Source: Nitrospira sp. (lineage in GTDB: Bacteria > Nitrospirota > Nitrospiria > Nitrospirales > Nitrospiraceae). Taken from it: 64,000 nt of DNA. The stretch's first letter is position 1. Each line of letters opens with the position of its first letter. Under the pieces are notes generated by a model. It was not told the origin of the DNA, did not search any database, and worked only from the letters and a program-made list of their open reading frames with translations. The translations under genes were made by a program, and so were the position numbers. Where the stretch lies: contig JAURZE010000005.1 in NCBI GenBank assembly GCA_030653545.1, positions 186,001 through 250,000 of the forward strand, given 5' to 3'. Below, piece by piece: positions 1 to 8,229 of the stretch.

Positions 1-176
1 TGCGCTATCTGATCGAAGAGGGCGGCGTGGACCGCACGATACTGGCCGCCGGCGGCTATGCCGATACCAGGGCGGTCGACTCGAACGACACCGACGCCGG
101 CAAGGCCGCCAACCGGCGCATCGAAATCGTGCTCTATCCGAAGGATCTCACGGATTTGGCTGGAACGATCAAGTGA
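1..176 (+). CDS. OmpA-family protein, C-terminal end (partial)
   Basis: The reading frame is open from the window edge (first full codon at base 3) to a TGA at 174-176 and gives the last 57 residues. They contain an A-A-G-Y-A-D-T segment and the ending NRRIEIVLYP, which is typical of the C-terminus of OmpA/MotB peptidoglycan-binding domains. Such domains anchor outer-membrane or flagellar-motor-like proteins to the cell wall. The N-terminal part, which would tell an OmpA porin from a MotB-like protein, lies outside the window. Confidence 0.8.
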   Translation, partial: RYLIEEGGVDRTILAAGGYADTRAVDSNDTDAGKAANRRIEIVLYPKDLTDLAGTIK

Positions 177-476
177 CGGAGCGTGTTGCAGGCCGGTCGT
201 CCGACGGGCAGAACAGCGCTACGATGATGTTGTGCAGCGCAACGAAGGAAGCCGAGACCTTTACGAGGCGGTGAGGAGATGGTCTCCGGTGTCGTCAGAA
301 TCGGCGAAGTGAAGTAGGAGCTCTTGTTGAAGACATCTGGCGGTTGGACCATAGCAGCAAGAGGGAGCCGGATGTCTGGAGAGCTGCAGGATCCGGCTCT
401 CCAGCGAGTTCCGACAGCGGGCACGTTGCCGAATAGGAAGTGTCCGATGGGTCTTAAGGACGCAGATCAGGACTAG
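177..476. other. Gap without a convincing gene; contains an inverted repeat
   Basis: I find no supported gene in these 300 bases; the long minus-strand open frame that crosses them continues antisense through the two following genes. A perfect 9-base inverted repeat lies at 365-373 and 391-399 around a 17-base loop. No T-run follows it, so it is not a standard intrinsic terminator. Confidence 0.4.
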
Positions 477-776
477 ATGGAAGCTCAGTTGAGGGAATGG
501 AGTGCCAGAATCGGTCAATGGAAGGCCAAGGCCGATCAGGCTGAAGCCGGCGCCAAGATTGAGTACGACAAACAGATAAACGAGGTGCGAGCCAAGGTCG
601 ATGCCGCTGAGGTGAAGCTCCACGAGCTGAAGGCGTCGAGCGGCGACGCGTGGGAGACGCTCAAGGGCGGTGTGGAGCGCGCGTGGACCGACCTCAAGAC
701 TGCCGTCAACGGAGCCCAAAGTTTCACAAGCCCGCGTGCCGGTCCACGACCCCGGCGCCGTCTGAAGGATGGGTGA
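477..776 (+). CDS. Small coiled-coil protein
   Basis: This 99-residue protein is unusually rich in Ala, Lys and Glu, and residues 1-75 show the heptad pattern of a long amphipathic helix (about residues 18-52 are strongly coiled-coil). It resembles the small cytoplasmic coiled-coil proteins often found beside stress genes in aquatic bacteria; no enzymatic motif is visible. After residue 80 the protein turns abruptly basic and proline-rich (SPRAGPRPRRR), unlike the helical part. Moving one base in the C/A run near 715-720 would give a different, shorter ending, so a frameshift there is possible. Function unknown. Confidence 0.6.
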   Translation: MEAQLREWSARIGQWKAKADQAEAGAKIEYDKQINEVRAKVDAAEVKLHELKASSGDAWETLKGGVERAWTDLKTAVNGAQSFTSPRAGPRPRRRLKDG

Positions 777-824
777 GAATTGATCATGGGGAGTGGGAAG
801 AGGACTCACGCAGTGGGAGGACGC

Positions 825-1544
825 ATGCAAGTGCTCGTTGTGGATGTGGGAGGCTCCAGCGTCAAGATACGGGTGTCGGGAAGCCGGGAGGTTCGCCGGT
901 TTTTGTCCGGGCCGGAACTGACGGCAGCGCAGATGGTGGCCGGCGTGAAGCGGGCCGCGCAGGACTGGCGGTACGACGCGGTGACGATCGGCTATCCCGG
1001 GCCGGTTCGCCGGGGCCGGGTGCTCGCGGAGCCGAAGAATCTGGGGTCCGGCTGGATGAAAGTTGATTTCAGCCGCGCGTTCGGCCGGCCGGTCTTGCTG
1101 CTGAACGACGCCGCCATGCAGGCTCTGGGGTGTTACGCAGGGGGCCGGATGCTGTTTCTGGGGCTCGGTACAGGGCTGGGCAGCGCGGTGATCTCGGAGC
1201 ATGCCGTCCTGCCGATGGAGCTCGGGCATCTCCCGTATAAAAAGAGACAGACGTTCGAGGACTATGTGGGATATCGTGGGCTCAAGCGATTGGGGCAGAA
1301 AAAGTGGCGGCGCGCTGTCGCCGATGTCGTGGCGCGCCTCAAGGACGCGCTGGTGGCCGACCATGTGGTGGTGGGGGGCGGCAACGCGAAAAAACTGCGG
1401 CGTCTTCCCGAGGGCGCGCGGGTGGGTCATAACGCGTACGCCTTCGTCGGGGGGGAACGAGTCTGGGACGCACGGTGGCGCGAAGACATCGAGCCGGAAC
1501 CGCCGTCCCGATCACGGAAACGGCGAGTGATGAAGAGGACGTAG
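825..1544 (+). CDS. ROK-family sugar kinase, polyphosphate-glucokinase-like
   Basis: A 239-residue ROK/hexokinase-fold protein that probably phosphorylates glucose, with polyphosphate or ATP as phosphate donor. It starts with the phosphate-binding motif DVGGSSVK, has an LNDA catalytic segment, a glycine-rich LGLGTGLGSAV stretch and the ELGH sugar-site motif. It lacks the CxCGxxGC zinc motif of ordinary ROK kinases, while the segment after ELGH (EDYVGYRGLKRLG) matches polyphosphate glucokinases. I chose the ATG at 825 because a GGGAGG ribosome site precedes it; an upstream ATG at 780 has none as good. Its product, glucose 6-phosphate, is the substrate of the Zwf enzyme encoded at 2894-4264. 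Confidence 0.8.
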   Translation: MQVLVVDVGGSSVKIRVSGSREVRRFLSGPELTAAQMVAGVKRAAQDWRYDAVTIGYPGPVRRGRVLAEPKNLGSGWMKVDFSRAFGRPVLLLNDAAMQALGCYAGGRMLFLGLGTGLGSAVISEHAVLPMELGHLPYKKRQTFEDYVGYRGLKRLGQKKWRRAVADVVARLKDALVADHVVVGGGNAKKLRRLPEGARVGHNAYAFVGGERVWDARWREDIEPEPPSRSRKRRVMKRT

Positions 1545-1566
1545 TAACCAAACCAAGGAGGAACTG

Positions 1567-2028
1567 ATGCAACTGCGGATATATGCGCTATGTGTGACTA
1601 CTGTGGTGTTGATGTCGGCCAGCCTGGCGGTCGCCGCCCCGGAAAAGGATCCGCTGAAGACGCGCGTGCCGGCGGCGCAACTGGAAGAAGCGAAGAAGCT
1701 CGCCACCCCGTTGTTCAAAGACGCCAAGAGCGCGCCCCAGAAAGTGGTGGAAGAGGGGAAGGTTCTCTATGAAAGCAAGGGCACCTGCTTCAACTGCCAT
1801 GGCAAGAGCGGCAAGGGCGACGGCATGGCCGGCGCCATGCTTGATCCGGGAGCGCGCGATTTCACGAACTGCGCATTCCAGAAGGCGCGCACGGATGGGG
1901 AGCTTTTCTGGGCCGTCAAGAACGGCGTGCAGGGAACGGGGATGGTGTCCTTTGCGCCGGGAATGGTGACGGAGGAAGAAGCCTGGAAGATTCTTGCCTA
2001 TGTCAGAAGTTTCTGCGGAACGAAATAG
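1567..2028 (+). CDS. Monohaem c-type cytochrome, periplasmic
   Basis: 153 residues with a Sec signal peptide (residues 1-23, ending SLAVAA) and one CFNCH haem-c site near residue 75, followed by GKSGKGDG, the usual surroundings in class I cytochromes c. A methionine in GMVSFAPGM near residues 120-128 may be the sixth haem ligand. A strong AAGGAGG site precedes the ATG. It probably carries electrons in the periplasm; its partner cannot be told from the neighbours. Related haem domains occur in the oxidase at 11429-14260 and the cytochrome at 46524-46892. Confidence 0.88.
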   Translation: MQLRIYALCVTTVVLMSASLAVAAPEKDPLKTRVPAAQLEEAKKLATPLFKDAKSAPQKVVEEGKVLYESKGTCFNCHGKSGKGDGMAGAMLDPGARDFTNCAFQKARTDGELFWAVKNGVQGTGMVSFAPGMVTEEEAWKILAYVRSFCGTK

Positions 2029-2064
2029 GACGGACGAGGATAGACGATTGCCGGAGGTTTGCCT

Positions 2065-2181
2065 ATGGATCCGCTTGGATTGCTCGGTCTGCTTGCCATC
2101 ATCATCGGGGTGATCGGAGTGGTGGTGCTCTTTAAAGGGAAGAAAAAGAGGAGAGGAGCGCGGTCTCACCCCCATGCCTAA
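2065..2181 (+). CDS. 38-residue single-span membrane protein
   Basis: A short open frame with a CCGGAGG ribosome site 8 bases before its ATG. It encodes one hydrophobic helix (about residues 4-23) followed by a strongly basic cytoplasmic tail (KGKKKRRGAR), so an N-out, C-in orientation is expected. It overlaps the start of the next gene by 8 bases, which suggests translational coupling. Function unknown; it may be an accessory to the cytochrome or simply a small inner-membrane protein. The ribosome site and membrane-helix composition argue against chance. Confidence 0.6.
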   Translation: MDPLGLLGLLAIIIGVIGVVVLFKGKKKRRGARSHPHA

Positions 2182-2845
2182 CGGGTCCGGAGGATGGATT
2201 GATATTACCGTTCCTCTCCGCGACGGGATGGTCCGCTGGCCGGACAATCCACCGGTGCGTGTGACGCGCGTGCAAGACCTGGAACGGGGCGACGACTGTA
2301 ACCTGACCGAAGTTTCATTCGGAGTTCATACCGGAACCCATATGGATGCCCCCCTGCATTTCATCCGGACCGGGCAGGGCATGGAGGCCATGCCGCTCGA
2401 GGCCGCGATGGGGCCGGCCCGGGTGATCGAGATCAAGGACAGGGAGTTGATCAAGCCGGATGAATTGCGGCCGCATCGAATACGGCAGGGCGAACGCGTG
2501 CTCTTCAAGACCCGCAATTCTTCCCGGTGTTGGAAGACGGACGCCTTTTGTAAAGATTTTGTCTCCATCAGCGAAGAGGCCGCGTTTTGGCTGGCCGAGC
2601 GTCGTGTGCGTACGGTCGGGATCGATTATCTGTCGGTCGCTGGTTATGTATCGGACACTGCGGCCATCCATCGCGCCTTGCTGGAGGCGGGCATCTGGAT
2701 TATCGAGGGATTGAATCTATCGTACGTGCGGGCCGGCTCATACGAGTTGCTCTGTCTACCGATCAAGATTGCGCGAAGCGACGGCGCGCCGGCCCGTGCG
2801 CTCGTGAAACCCATGCGTACCAGACAAACTAAACAAACCAGGTAG
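2174..2845 (+). CDS. Cyclase-family metal-dependent hydrolase
   Basis: 223 residues of the cyclase/kynurenine-formamidase family (PF04199). The metal-binding signature HTGTHMDAPLH lies at about residues 52-62, near the expected place. Family members hydrolyse amides or lactones such as N-formylkynurenine; the substrate here cannot be told. The last eight residues (TRQTKQTR) are encoded by the beginning of a 9-base tandem repeat, and the stop codon TAG lies inside its third copy, so this tail is probably an accretion rather than a conserved end. Confidence 0.85.
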   Translation: MPNGSGGWIDITVPLRDGMVRWPDNPPVRVTRVQDLERGDDCNLTEVSFGVHTGTHMDAPLHFIRTGQGMEAMPLEAAMGPARVIEIKDRELIKPDELRPHRIRQGERVLFKTRNSSRCWKTDAFCKDFVSISEEAAFWLAERRVRTVGIDYLSVAGYVSDTAAIHRALLEAGIWIIEGLNLSYVRAGSYELLCLPIKIARSDGAPARALVKPMRTRQTKQTR

Positions 2846-2893
2846 ACCAAACAGACGAGACAACCCAGACAAAAGAGACAGACCAGATAGACC
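2819..2893. repeat. Degenerate 9-base tandem repeat, about 8.3 copies
   Basis: Eight consecutive 9-base units with consensus ACCAGACAG run from 2819 to 2890 and a partial unit ACC abuts the zwf start codon at 2894. The repeat covers the end and stop codon of the cyclase gene and the whole intergenic gap. Units differ at one to four positions. No clear Shine-Dalgarno site for zwf exists apart from weak AGA/GAG elements within the repeat. Confidence 0.85.
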
Positions 2894-4264
2894 ATGATTC
2901 ACACGCTCGTTATCCTCGGCGCCTCCGGCGATCTGACGTCGCGGTTTCTCATGCCGGCCATCATGCGCCTGTACCAGTCGGCACAATTGCCCGATGGGTT
3001 CCGCATTGTCGGGCTCGCGCGCGATGACTGGGATACGGAGCAGTTTCGGCATCACCTGCGTGAGAAACTGTCGGCATTCCCCTTCAATGCCGTACCCGCT
3101 TCGCGCGAGGCCGTGCTCGCGATGAAGGACTATCGCCGGGTGGATGTGACGGACCGGCAACGACTGGCTGAGGCCATCGGCGCCGGTTCCGATCCGATTG
3201 TCATCTATCTTGCCCTCCCACCGGCGCTGTTTGAGCCGACGGTCACAGCACTGGCCGCGCTGGGCCTTCCGGCCGGCAGTAAGATCGTGCTGGAAAAACC
3301 GTTCGGCGAGAATCTGGCGTCGGCGCAAGCCTTGAACCGGCTGTTGCACGAATCTTTCCCCGAACGGGACGTCTTCCGGCTCGACCACTTCCTGGGCAAG
3401 CAGACGGTCCAAAACATCATCGGGCTGCGGTTCGCCAACCGCATGTTCGAGCCGCTCTGGAACTCACAGCATATCGAACGGATCGAGATTGTCTGGGACG
3501 AAACCATTACGGCGGCAGGCCGCGCTTCGTTCTACGACGGCACCGGAGCGCTGCGCGACATGGTCCAGAACCATTTGCTTCAACTGCTTGCGCTGATCGC
3601 GATGGAGCCCCTTCACACCCTGGATGAACGGACGCTGCGGGACCGGAAGGTCGATGTGTTCCGGTCGGTCCGTCGATTGTCTACGGAGGAGGTCGTCAGG
3701 CAGACGGTTCGTGGCCGGTACGGAGGGGGCAGAGTCGGAGATCAGGAGGTGTGTCCCTATGTCGATGAAGTCGGCGTGGATTCCGGACGGAAGACGGAAA
3801 CCTTCGCGCAGGTCGTGCTGTCCATCGACAACTGGCGATGGGCCGGTGTTCCGTTCCTGCTCCGCTCGGGAAAGGCCCTGGGGCGCGAGCGCCGGGAGAT
3901 CGCCATCCACTTCAAGCCGGTGCCGCACCTGGCTTTCGGGCGGGAGTCCGATCCCGAGCCGAACATGTTGAGGATCGAATTAGCGCCGGACCGGATCGCC
4001 TTGTCGCTGAATGTAAACAGGCCCTGTGATCTGTTCGACCTCGAGCGGGTCGAATTGGACAGCGCGTTCGGATCGGGAGGCCTGCCGGCGTATGCGCGGT
4101 TGCTTCTTGATGTCATGAGCGGCGACTCGATCCTGTCGATACGGGATGACGAAGCGGAGGAGTCGTGGCGGATCGTGGAACCGATTCTCGCGGTGTGGGC
4201 CGAGGGGGCCGTGCCGTTGGTCGAATATGCTGCCGGTTCAGACGGACCTCCCGCTTTGCATTGA
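2894..4264 (+). CDS. zwf: Glucose-6-phosphate 1-dehydrogenase
   Basis: 456 residues. Zwf oxidises glucose 6-phosphate to 6-phosphogluconolactone with reduction of NADP+, the first step of the oxidative pentose phosphate pathway. The N-terminal dinucleotide motif GASGDLT is at residues 9-15, EKPFG follows near 135, and the active-site segment RLDHFLGKQTVQN begins near residue 163. The protein is somewhat shorter than the usual 480-500 residues, but both domains are present. It shares the substrate glucose 6-phosphate with the kinase at 825-1544. Confidence 0.95.
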   Translation: MIHTLVILGASGDLTSRFLMPAIMRLYQSAQLPDGFRIVGLARDDWDTEQFRHHLREKLSAFPFNAVPASREAVLAMKDYRRVDVTDRQRLAEAIGAGSDPIVIYLALPPALFEPTVTALAALGLPAGSKIVLEKPFGENLASAQALNRLLHESFPERDVFRLDHFLGKQTVQNIIGLRFANRMFEPLWNSQHIERIEIVWDETITAAGRASFYDGTGALRDMVQNHLLQLLALIAMEPLHTLDERTLRDRKVDVFRSVRRLSTEEVVRQTVRGRYGGGRVGDQEVCPYVDEVGVDSGRKTETFAQVVLSIDNWRWAGVPFLLRSGKALGRERREIAIHFKPVPHLAFGRESDPEPNMLRIELAPDRIALSLNVNRPCDLFDLERVELDSAFGSGGLPAYARLLLDVMSGDSILSIRDDEAEESWRIVEPILAVWAEGAVPLVEYAAGSDGPPALH

Positions 4265-4400
4265 GGAGACCGGTGATGTCCCTGACTTCCTTGGCCCTCG
4301 TCATCGGTGTGCAGGCGTTCCGCCCAAGCAGGATGGATGGATATCGAGGAATGCGGGACAACCCTCATTGACCGGTCCCTTACCCCCAGGAGGTTGCAAT

Positions 4401-4859
4401 ATGAAAGAGGGCAGCATCTGCGCATTGTGGACAGGGTTTCGAATCGTCGGTATCGTTTCTAGTCTTGCCGTCGCGGCGTGGGTCGTCTGGGCGCCGACGG
4501 CTGTGCGGGAGGCGATGGCCGTGGAGGAGCCGCGCATCGAGATCACCATCAAAGACTTCACGTATAGCCACACCAAGATGCAGCCGATCCGCGCGGGAGT
4601 GCCGATGGCGTTCGTTGTTCATAATGAGGACTCCGTCCGCCACGGATTCATCTCGCCGCTCTTTCAGGGCCGATCCGTTCGAGGCGGAGGAGAGGGAGTT
4701 GAGGCATTCGGAACAGGCATCGAAGGATTTTACATTGATCCGGGTAAGACGCTGGTGATCCGCGTGACTCCGGACCGGCAGGGGAAAATCACATTCCGGT
4801 GCGATTTGCACCCGGATGTCAAAGGGGAATTGTACTTTCTCGATGTTCCGGTCGGCTGA
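4401..4859 (+). CDS. Cupredoxin-domain periplasmic protein lacking the axial methionine
   Basis: 152 residues: an N-terminal signal sequence or anchor (about residues 10-40), then a plastocyanin-like domain. The copper ligands expected in this family are a His (SVRHGF), a Cys and a His in FRCDLH, and a Met three residues after that His. Here the Met position is Val (HPDVKG), so a type-1 site would be altered. A paralogue at 48944-49372 keeps the Met. A strong AGGAGG site precedes the ATG at 4401; the open frame extends further upstream but would overlap zwf. Role inferred: periplasmic electron transfer or copper handling. Confidence 0.8.
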   Translation: MKEGSICALWTGFRIVGIVSSLAVAAWVVWAPTAVREAMAVEEPRIEITIKDFTYSHTKMQPIRAGVPMAFVVHNEDSVRHGFISPLFQGRSVRGGGEGVEAFGTGIEGFYIDPGKTLVIRVTPDRQGKITFRCDLHPDVKGELYFLDVPVG

Positions 4860-4931
4860 CCTGTGGACAGCAGGACCTGCCGGGAACAGCGGAGGCGAAG
4901 TACCGCACAGCCATAGCAGAGGAGTGACAAA

Positions 4932-6092
4932 ATGATCGGACAATCCGTGAAGTTGACAACCATCCGCGGCATTGATGTCGGGGTTCACTATTCGTGGTTC
5001 ATCATCTTTTTTCTCATCACGTTTTCGCTGACCGGTCGGTTTGCATCGGCGCACCCCCAGTGGACGGTAGCGGAGCATTATGCGGTCGGGATTCTAACGA
5101 GTCTCCTCTTCTTTTCCTCGATCCTCCTGCATGAACTGGCGCACAGTTTCGTCGCCCTGGCCAAAGGGATTCCCGTCCGTTCAATCACGCTATTCGTGTT
5201 CGGCGGCGTGGCGCAAATCGGGCGAGAGCCGGATCGTCCGCTGACGGAGTTCCAGATCGCGATCGCCGGACCGATGGCAAGCGCGCTGCTGGCTGCCGGC
5301 TTCTGGACGATCGCCTCTCTGGCCGGCGATGAGTTTGAACGGATCTCAGCGCTCGCCGGCTGGCTCGCGTCGATCAACCTGATGCTGGCGCTGTTCAATC
5401 TCGTGCCCGGCTTCCCGCTCGACGGGGGGCGGATCTTCCGGGCTATCCTCTGGCACTTTACCGGTAATCTGAGCAAGGCCACGCGTATTGCGGCAGGTAT
5501 AGGCCAGACAGTGGGATATGCCTTTATGGTGATCGGCATCTGGACCGGCTTCACCGTGAATTGGTTCAACGGGATGTGGCTGGCGTTCATCGGGTGGTTT
5601 CTTCTGAACGCGGCGCAGGAGAGCGTCGTGCAAGTCAGCGTGCGCTCCGCGTTGACCGGGTTGGTGGCGGAAGATGTGATGACGACCGAATGCTCTACGG
5701 TGGCGGGGGAGCGGAGTCTGGGCGATCTGGTCGAAGAAGAAATCTTGCGCACCGGTAACCGATGCTTCCTGGTGGTGAACAACAAACAGGTGGAGGGACT
5801 GGTGACGCTCCATCAGGTGAAGGCAGTGCCGCGCGAACAGTGGAGCCGGACGCCGGTTTGCGAGGCCATGACCCCGTTGTCCAGGATGCAGGTCGTCGCC
5901 CCGGAGACTCCGGTGATGGAGGTGTTGCAGACGATGGAGGAGCGGGACGTCAATCAGGTCCCGGTTATGAGACAGGGTGAACTCTTCGGCATGATTACCC
6001 GCGACCACCTGTTGCGGGTGCTCGCGGCGCATGTGGAACTTGGAGAGCGTGAGACGGTCCGCATTGCCCGCCGGCCGGTGCTGCAAGCGTAG
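4932..6092 (+). CDS. M50-family (site-2-type) zinc metalloprotease with CBS domains
   Basis: 386 residues. The multi-span membrane protease core contains HELAH at residues 67-71 and NLVPGFPLDGGR near 156-167, the two motifs that supply the zinc ligands of intramembrane site-2 proteases. A CBS pair, which usually binds adenosyl nucleotides, follows from about residue 235 to the end. The architecture matches Rv2625c of Mycobacterium tuberculosis, a hypoxia-induced protein. The substrate is unknown; membrane-bound anti-sigma factors or membrane protein quality control are usual targets. A GAGGAG ribosome site precedes the ATG. Confidence 0.92.
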   Translation: MIGQSVKLTTIRGIDVGVHYSWFIIFFLITFSLTGRFASAHPQWTVAEHYAVGILTSLLFFSSILLHELAHSFVALAKGIPVRSITLFVFGGVAQIGREPDRPLTEFQIAIAGPMASALLAAGFWTIASLAGDEFERISALAGWLASINLMLALFNLVPGFPLDGGRIFRAILWHFTGNLSKATRIAAGIGQTVGYAFMVIGIWTGFTVNWFNGMWLAFIGWFLLNAAQESVVQVSVRSALTGLVAEDVMTTECSTVAGERSLGDLVEEEILRTGNRCFLVVNNKQVEGLVTLHQVKAVPREQWSRTPVCEAMTPLSRMQVVAPETPVMEVLQTMEERDVNQVPVMRQGELFGMITRDHLLRVLAAHVELGERETVRIARRPVLQA

Positions 6093-6180
6093 GTGGCGGA
6101 AAGAGAGTCCATGAAGACTGGGCAATGCCTGGCATCTGTGCATCCAGTTGTTTTCTACCTGTTATGAAGAGAGCCCATCG

Positions 6181-7263
6181 ATGACAGCTCATCAACTTGG
6201 GAGGAGAGGCGGGTGGGCGGGCCGGATTGTCCGTCTTGTCTTGGCAGGCGGCATTGCCGCTCTGATCGTGGCTATCTTCACTCCATTCGTCTCGTCGCTC
6301 CTGTGGGCGGGAGTCCTCTGCTATGCCCTGTACCCGCTATACACCAGGCTGGTCCTGGCGACCCGCGGCCGCCGCACGTTGAGCGCGCTGGTGATGTGCC
6401 TCGTTCTCGCGGTCGGGGTCATCGCACCTTTAGCGTACCTGTCTCTGCTCGTTGCGGAGGACCTGACGGAGGCCTATCGGACTGTGATTGCATCCATGCG
6501 AGAAGGGGACCAGTTGTTGCTCGAGAGCTGGCGGAAGGTGCCGTTTCTGGCTTCGTTTGCTGATGCGCTGCAGACCATGGAGCGCCTGACTGGGACTGCT
6601 CTGCGGACCAGCATCGCCGAGAATCTGGCCGAGTTGGGCAAGGCGCTCGTGGGGCAGGCAACGCGCGTCGTAACCCATGCTCTGTATGCGCTTGTCCAGC
6701 TCAGCATGATTCTACTGTGTGCCTTTTACTTTTTTCGGGACGGGGAGGTGCTGATCCACTGGCTCCGCGCACATTTGCCGATAGCGTCTGCCCGTCAAGA
6801 TGTGCTGGTTCGGCGGTTTGATGAGGTCGTTAAAGGGGCGGTGTATGGGAACACGGTCATTGCCGTGCTGGAGGGCGTCATCGGCGGGCTGGCCTTTTGG
6901 TCGGTCGGGCTGCCGTCCGCGGTGTTGTGGGGTGCGGTAATGGCGATCCTCGCCTACCTACCGCTGTTCGGGGCTGGACTGGTATGGATGCCTGCAGCCG
7001 GCTATCTGTTCTGGCAGGGAGCCTATCTCAAAGGAGGCTTCCTGGTCGCGATTGGCGCCGTGATCGCCGTCATGGACTATCTCGTCCGCACGATCTTGGT
7101 CGGCGGACAATCGCATCTGCACACATTGCTGGTGTTTTTTTCCGTACTGGGAGGGCTGGCGGTTTTTGGATTGGTCGGGATCATCGCCGGTCCGCTGGTG
7201 GTGGCCGTGGGGATCACGTTGATCGAAAGCTACCGGACGGAATCGCCGGCACCGAAGTTTTAG
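6181..7263 (+). CDS. AI-2E-family transporter (PerM/TqsA-like)
   Basis: 360 residues with about eight hydrophobic helices, two close to the N-terminus, and the family's G-G-L-A-F-W and LPLFGAGLVW segments near residues 230-265. AI-2E proteins export small molecules or act as Na+/H+ antiporters; the substrate here is unknown. I chose the ATG at 6181 over an in-frame TTG at 6148 because the latter adds only polar residues without a ribosome site. It is followed by a BrkB protein, another membrane protein. Confidence 0.85.
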   Translation: MTAHQLGRRGGWAGRIVRLVLAGGIAALIVAIFTPFVSSLLWAGVLCYALYPLYTRLVLATRGRRTLSALVMCLVLAVGVIAPLAYLSLLVAEDLTEAYRTVIASMREGDQLLLESWRKVPFLASFADALQTMERLTGTALRTSIAENLAELGKALVGQATRVVTHALYALVQLSMILLCAFYFFRDGEVLIHWLRAHLPIASARQDVLVRRFDEVVKGAVYGNTVIAVLEGVIGGLAFWSVGLPSAVLWGAVMAILAYLPLFGAGLVWMPAAGYLFWQGAYLKGGFLVAIGAVIAVMDYLVRTILVGGQSHLHTLLVFFSVLGGLAVFGLVGIIAGPLVVAVGITLIESYRTESPAPKF

Positions 7264-7284
7264 CGCACGGAGGCTTTCGATGGA

Positions 7285-8190
7285 ATGTTCATGGAACGAA
7301 GCCGACACGGGATCGTCCTTCTCGTGAGCGCAAGGCGGGCCTTCACCTCGGCATGGCTGATGACCCGTGCGGTGATCCTGAAATTCGACCGGGATTACGG
7401 ATTATTTCTGGCCAGCGGCCTGGCCTTCAGCCTGCTTCTGTATATGATTCCGCTTGCGCTCCTTGCGATTTCCATTCTGGGCTACACAGTGCTGGAGTCG
7501 CAGGAGGCTCTGGAAGAAGTGCAATCCGTCATTCGGCAATTTCTTCCCCGGTCGGAACAGATCTTTGCTGAGCACGTGGGCGCCATTGTCGCCGATCGGG
7601 GACTGCTGGGGATCGTGGGATTTATCTCGTTTCTGCTGTTCAGCACGATGGTCTTTGGTTCGATCCGGCATGCGCTCAATATCGTGTTCCAAGCCGGCCC
7701 CGCCCGGAGTTTCCTGCGCGGGACGGCCCACGATCTGCTCATGATGGCTTTCTGCGTCGGTCTGCTGATCGTGGCGATCGGCCTCGCGTCGGTGGAGACC
7801 ATCATCGGCAATCTCGGTGAGCATGTCCCCTGGGCAGGGGCTCTGTGGGGACAGGGCATGCAAGTGCTCCATCAGGTCATCGCGACCATGCTCGGCGGCA
7901 GTTTGATCCTAGGGCTCTACCGGTTCTCTCCGGTCAAGACGTTGAAGCTCGGGTCCCTGGGCGTGGGCGCAGGCGTGGCGGTCGTCCTGTTCTGGTTTGC
8001 CAGGCAGGGGTTTGCCTGGTACGTGCACTTCGCTCAGGCCAGCATAGCCTTATACGGGGCGTTGGGCGCCTTTCTCTTTTTCTTCGTCTGGCTCTATTAC
8101 GTGTCGGTGGTGTTTCTAGTGGGCGCGGAAGCGGGCTGGGTCTTTGAACATTGGGAGAGGCCCGATCAGCCGGCGCGAGCGGAACGGTGA
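7285..8190 (+). CDS. YihY/BrkB-family inner-membrane protein
   Basis: 301 residues with six predicted membrane helices, typical of the YihY/BrkB (formerly called RNase BN-like) family. The family signatures include ASGLAFSLLLY near residue 43 and the C-terminal FFFVWLYYVSVVFLVGAEAGW. A role in transport or envelope stability is presumed, but no activity is established. A GGAGG element precedes the ATG at 7285; an ATG two codons later is equally possible. Confidence 0.85.
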   Translation: MFMERSRHGIVLLVSARRAFTSAWLMTRAVILKFDRDYGLFLASGLAFSLLLYMIPLALLAISILGYTVLESQEALEEVQSVIRQFLPRSEQIFAEHVGAIVADRGLLGIVGFISFLLFSTMVFGSIRHALNIVFQAGPARSFLRGTAHDLLMMAFCVGLLIVAIGLASVETIIGNLGEHVPWAGALWGQGMQVLHQVIATMLGGSLILGLYRFSPVKTLKLGSLGVGAGVAVVLFWFARQGFAWYVHFAQASIALYGALGAFLFFFVWLYYVSVVFLVGAEAGWVFEHWERPDQPARAER

Positions 8191-8229
8191 GGTTGTCGAC
8201 CGTGATACACGCATGAGGAGGAAGACGAG

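Noticed and set aside
261-1430. 389-residue minus-strand open frame
   Set aside because: It is antisense to the coiled-coil gene and most of the ROK kinase gene, has His/Arg/Pro-rich composition typical of shadow frames in GC-rich DNA, and shows no motif.
4276-4371. 31-codon frame between zwf and the cupredoxin gene
   Set aside because: No ribosome site, no membrane or signal pattern, and it lies in a normal intergenic gap.
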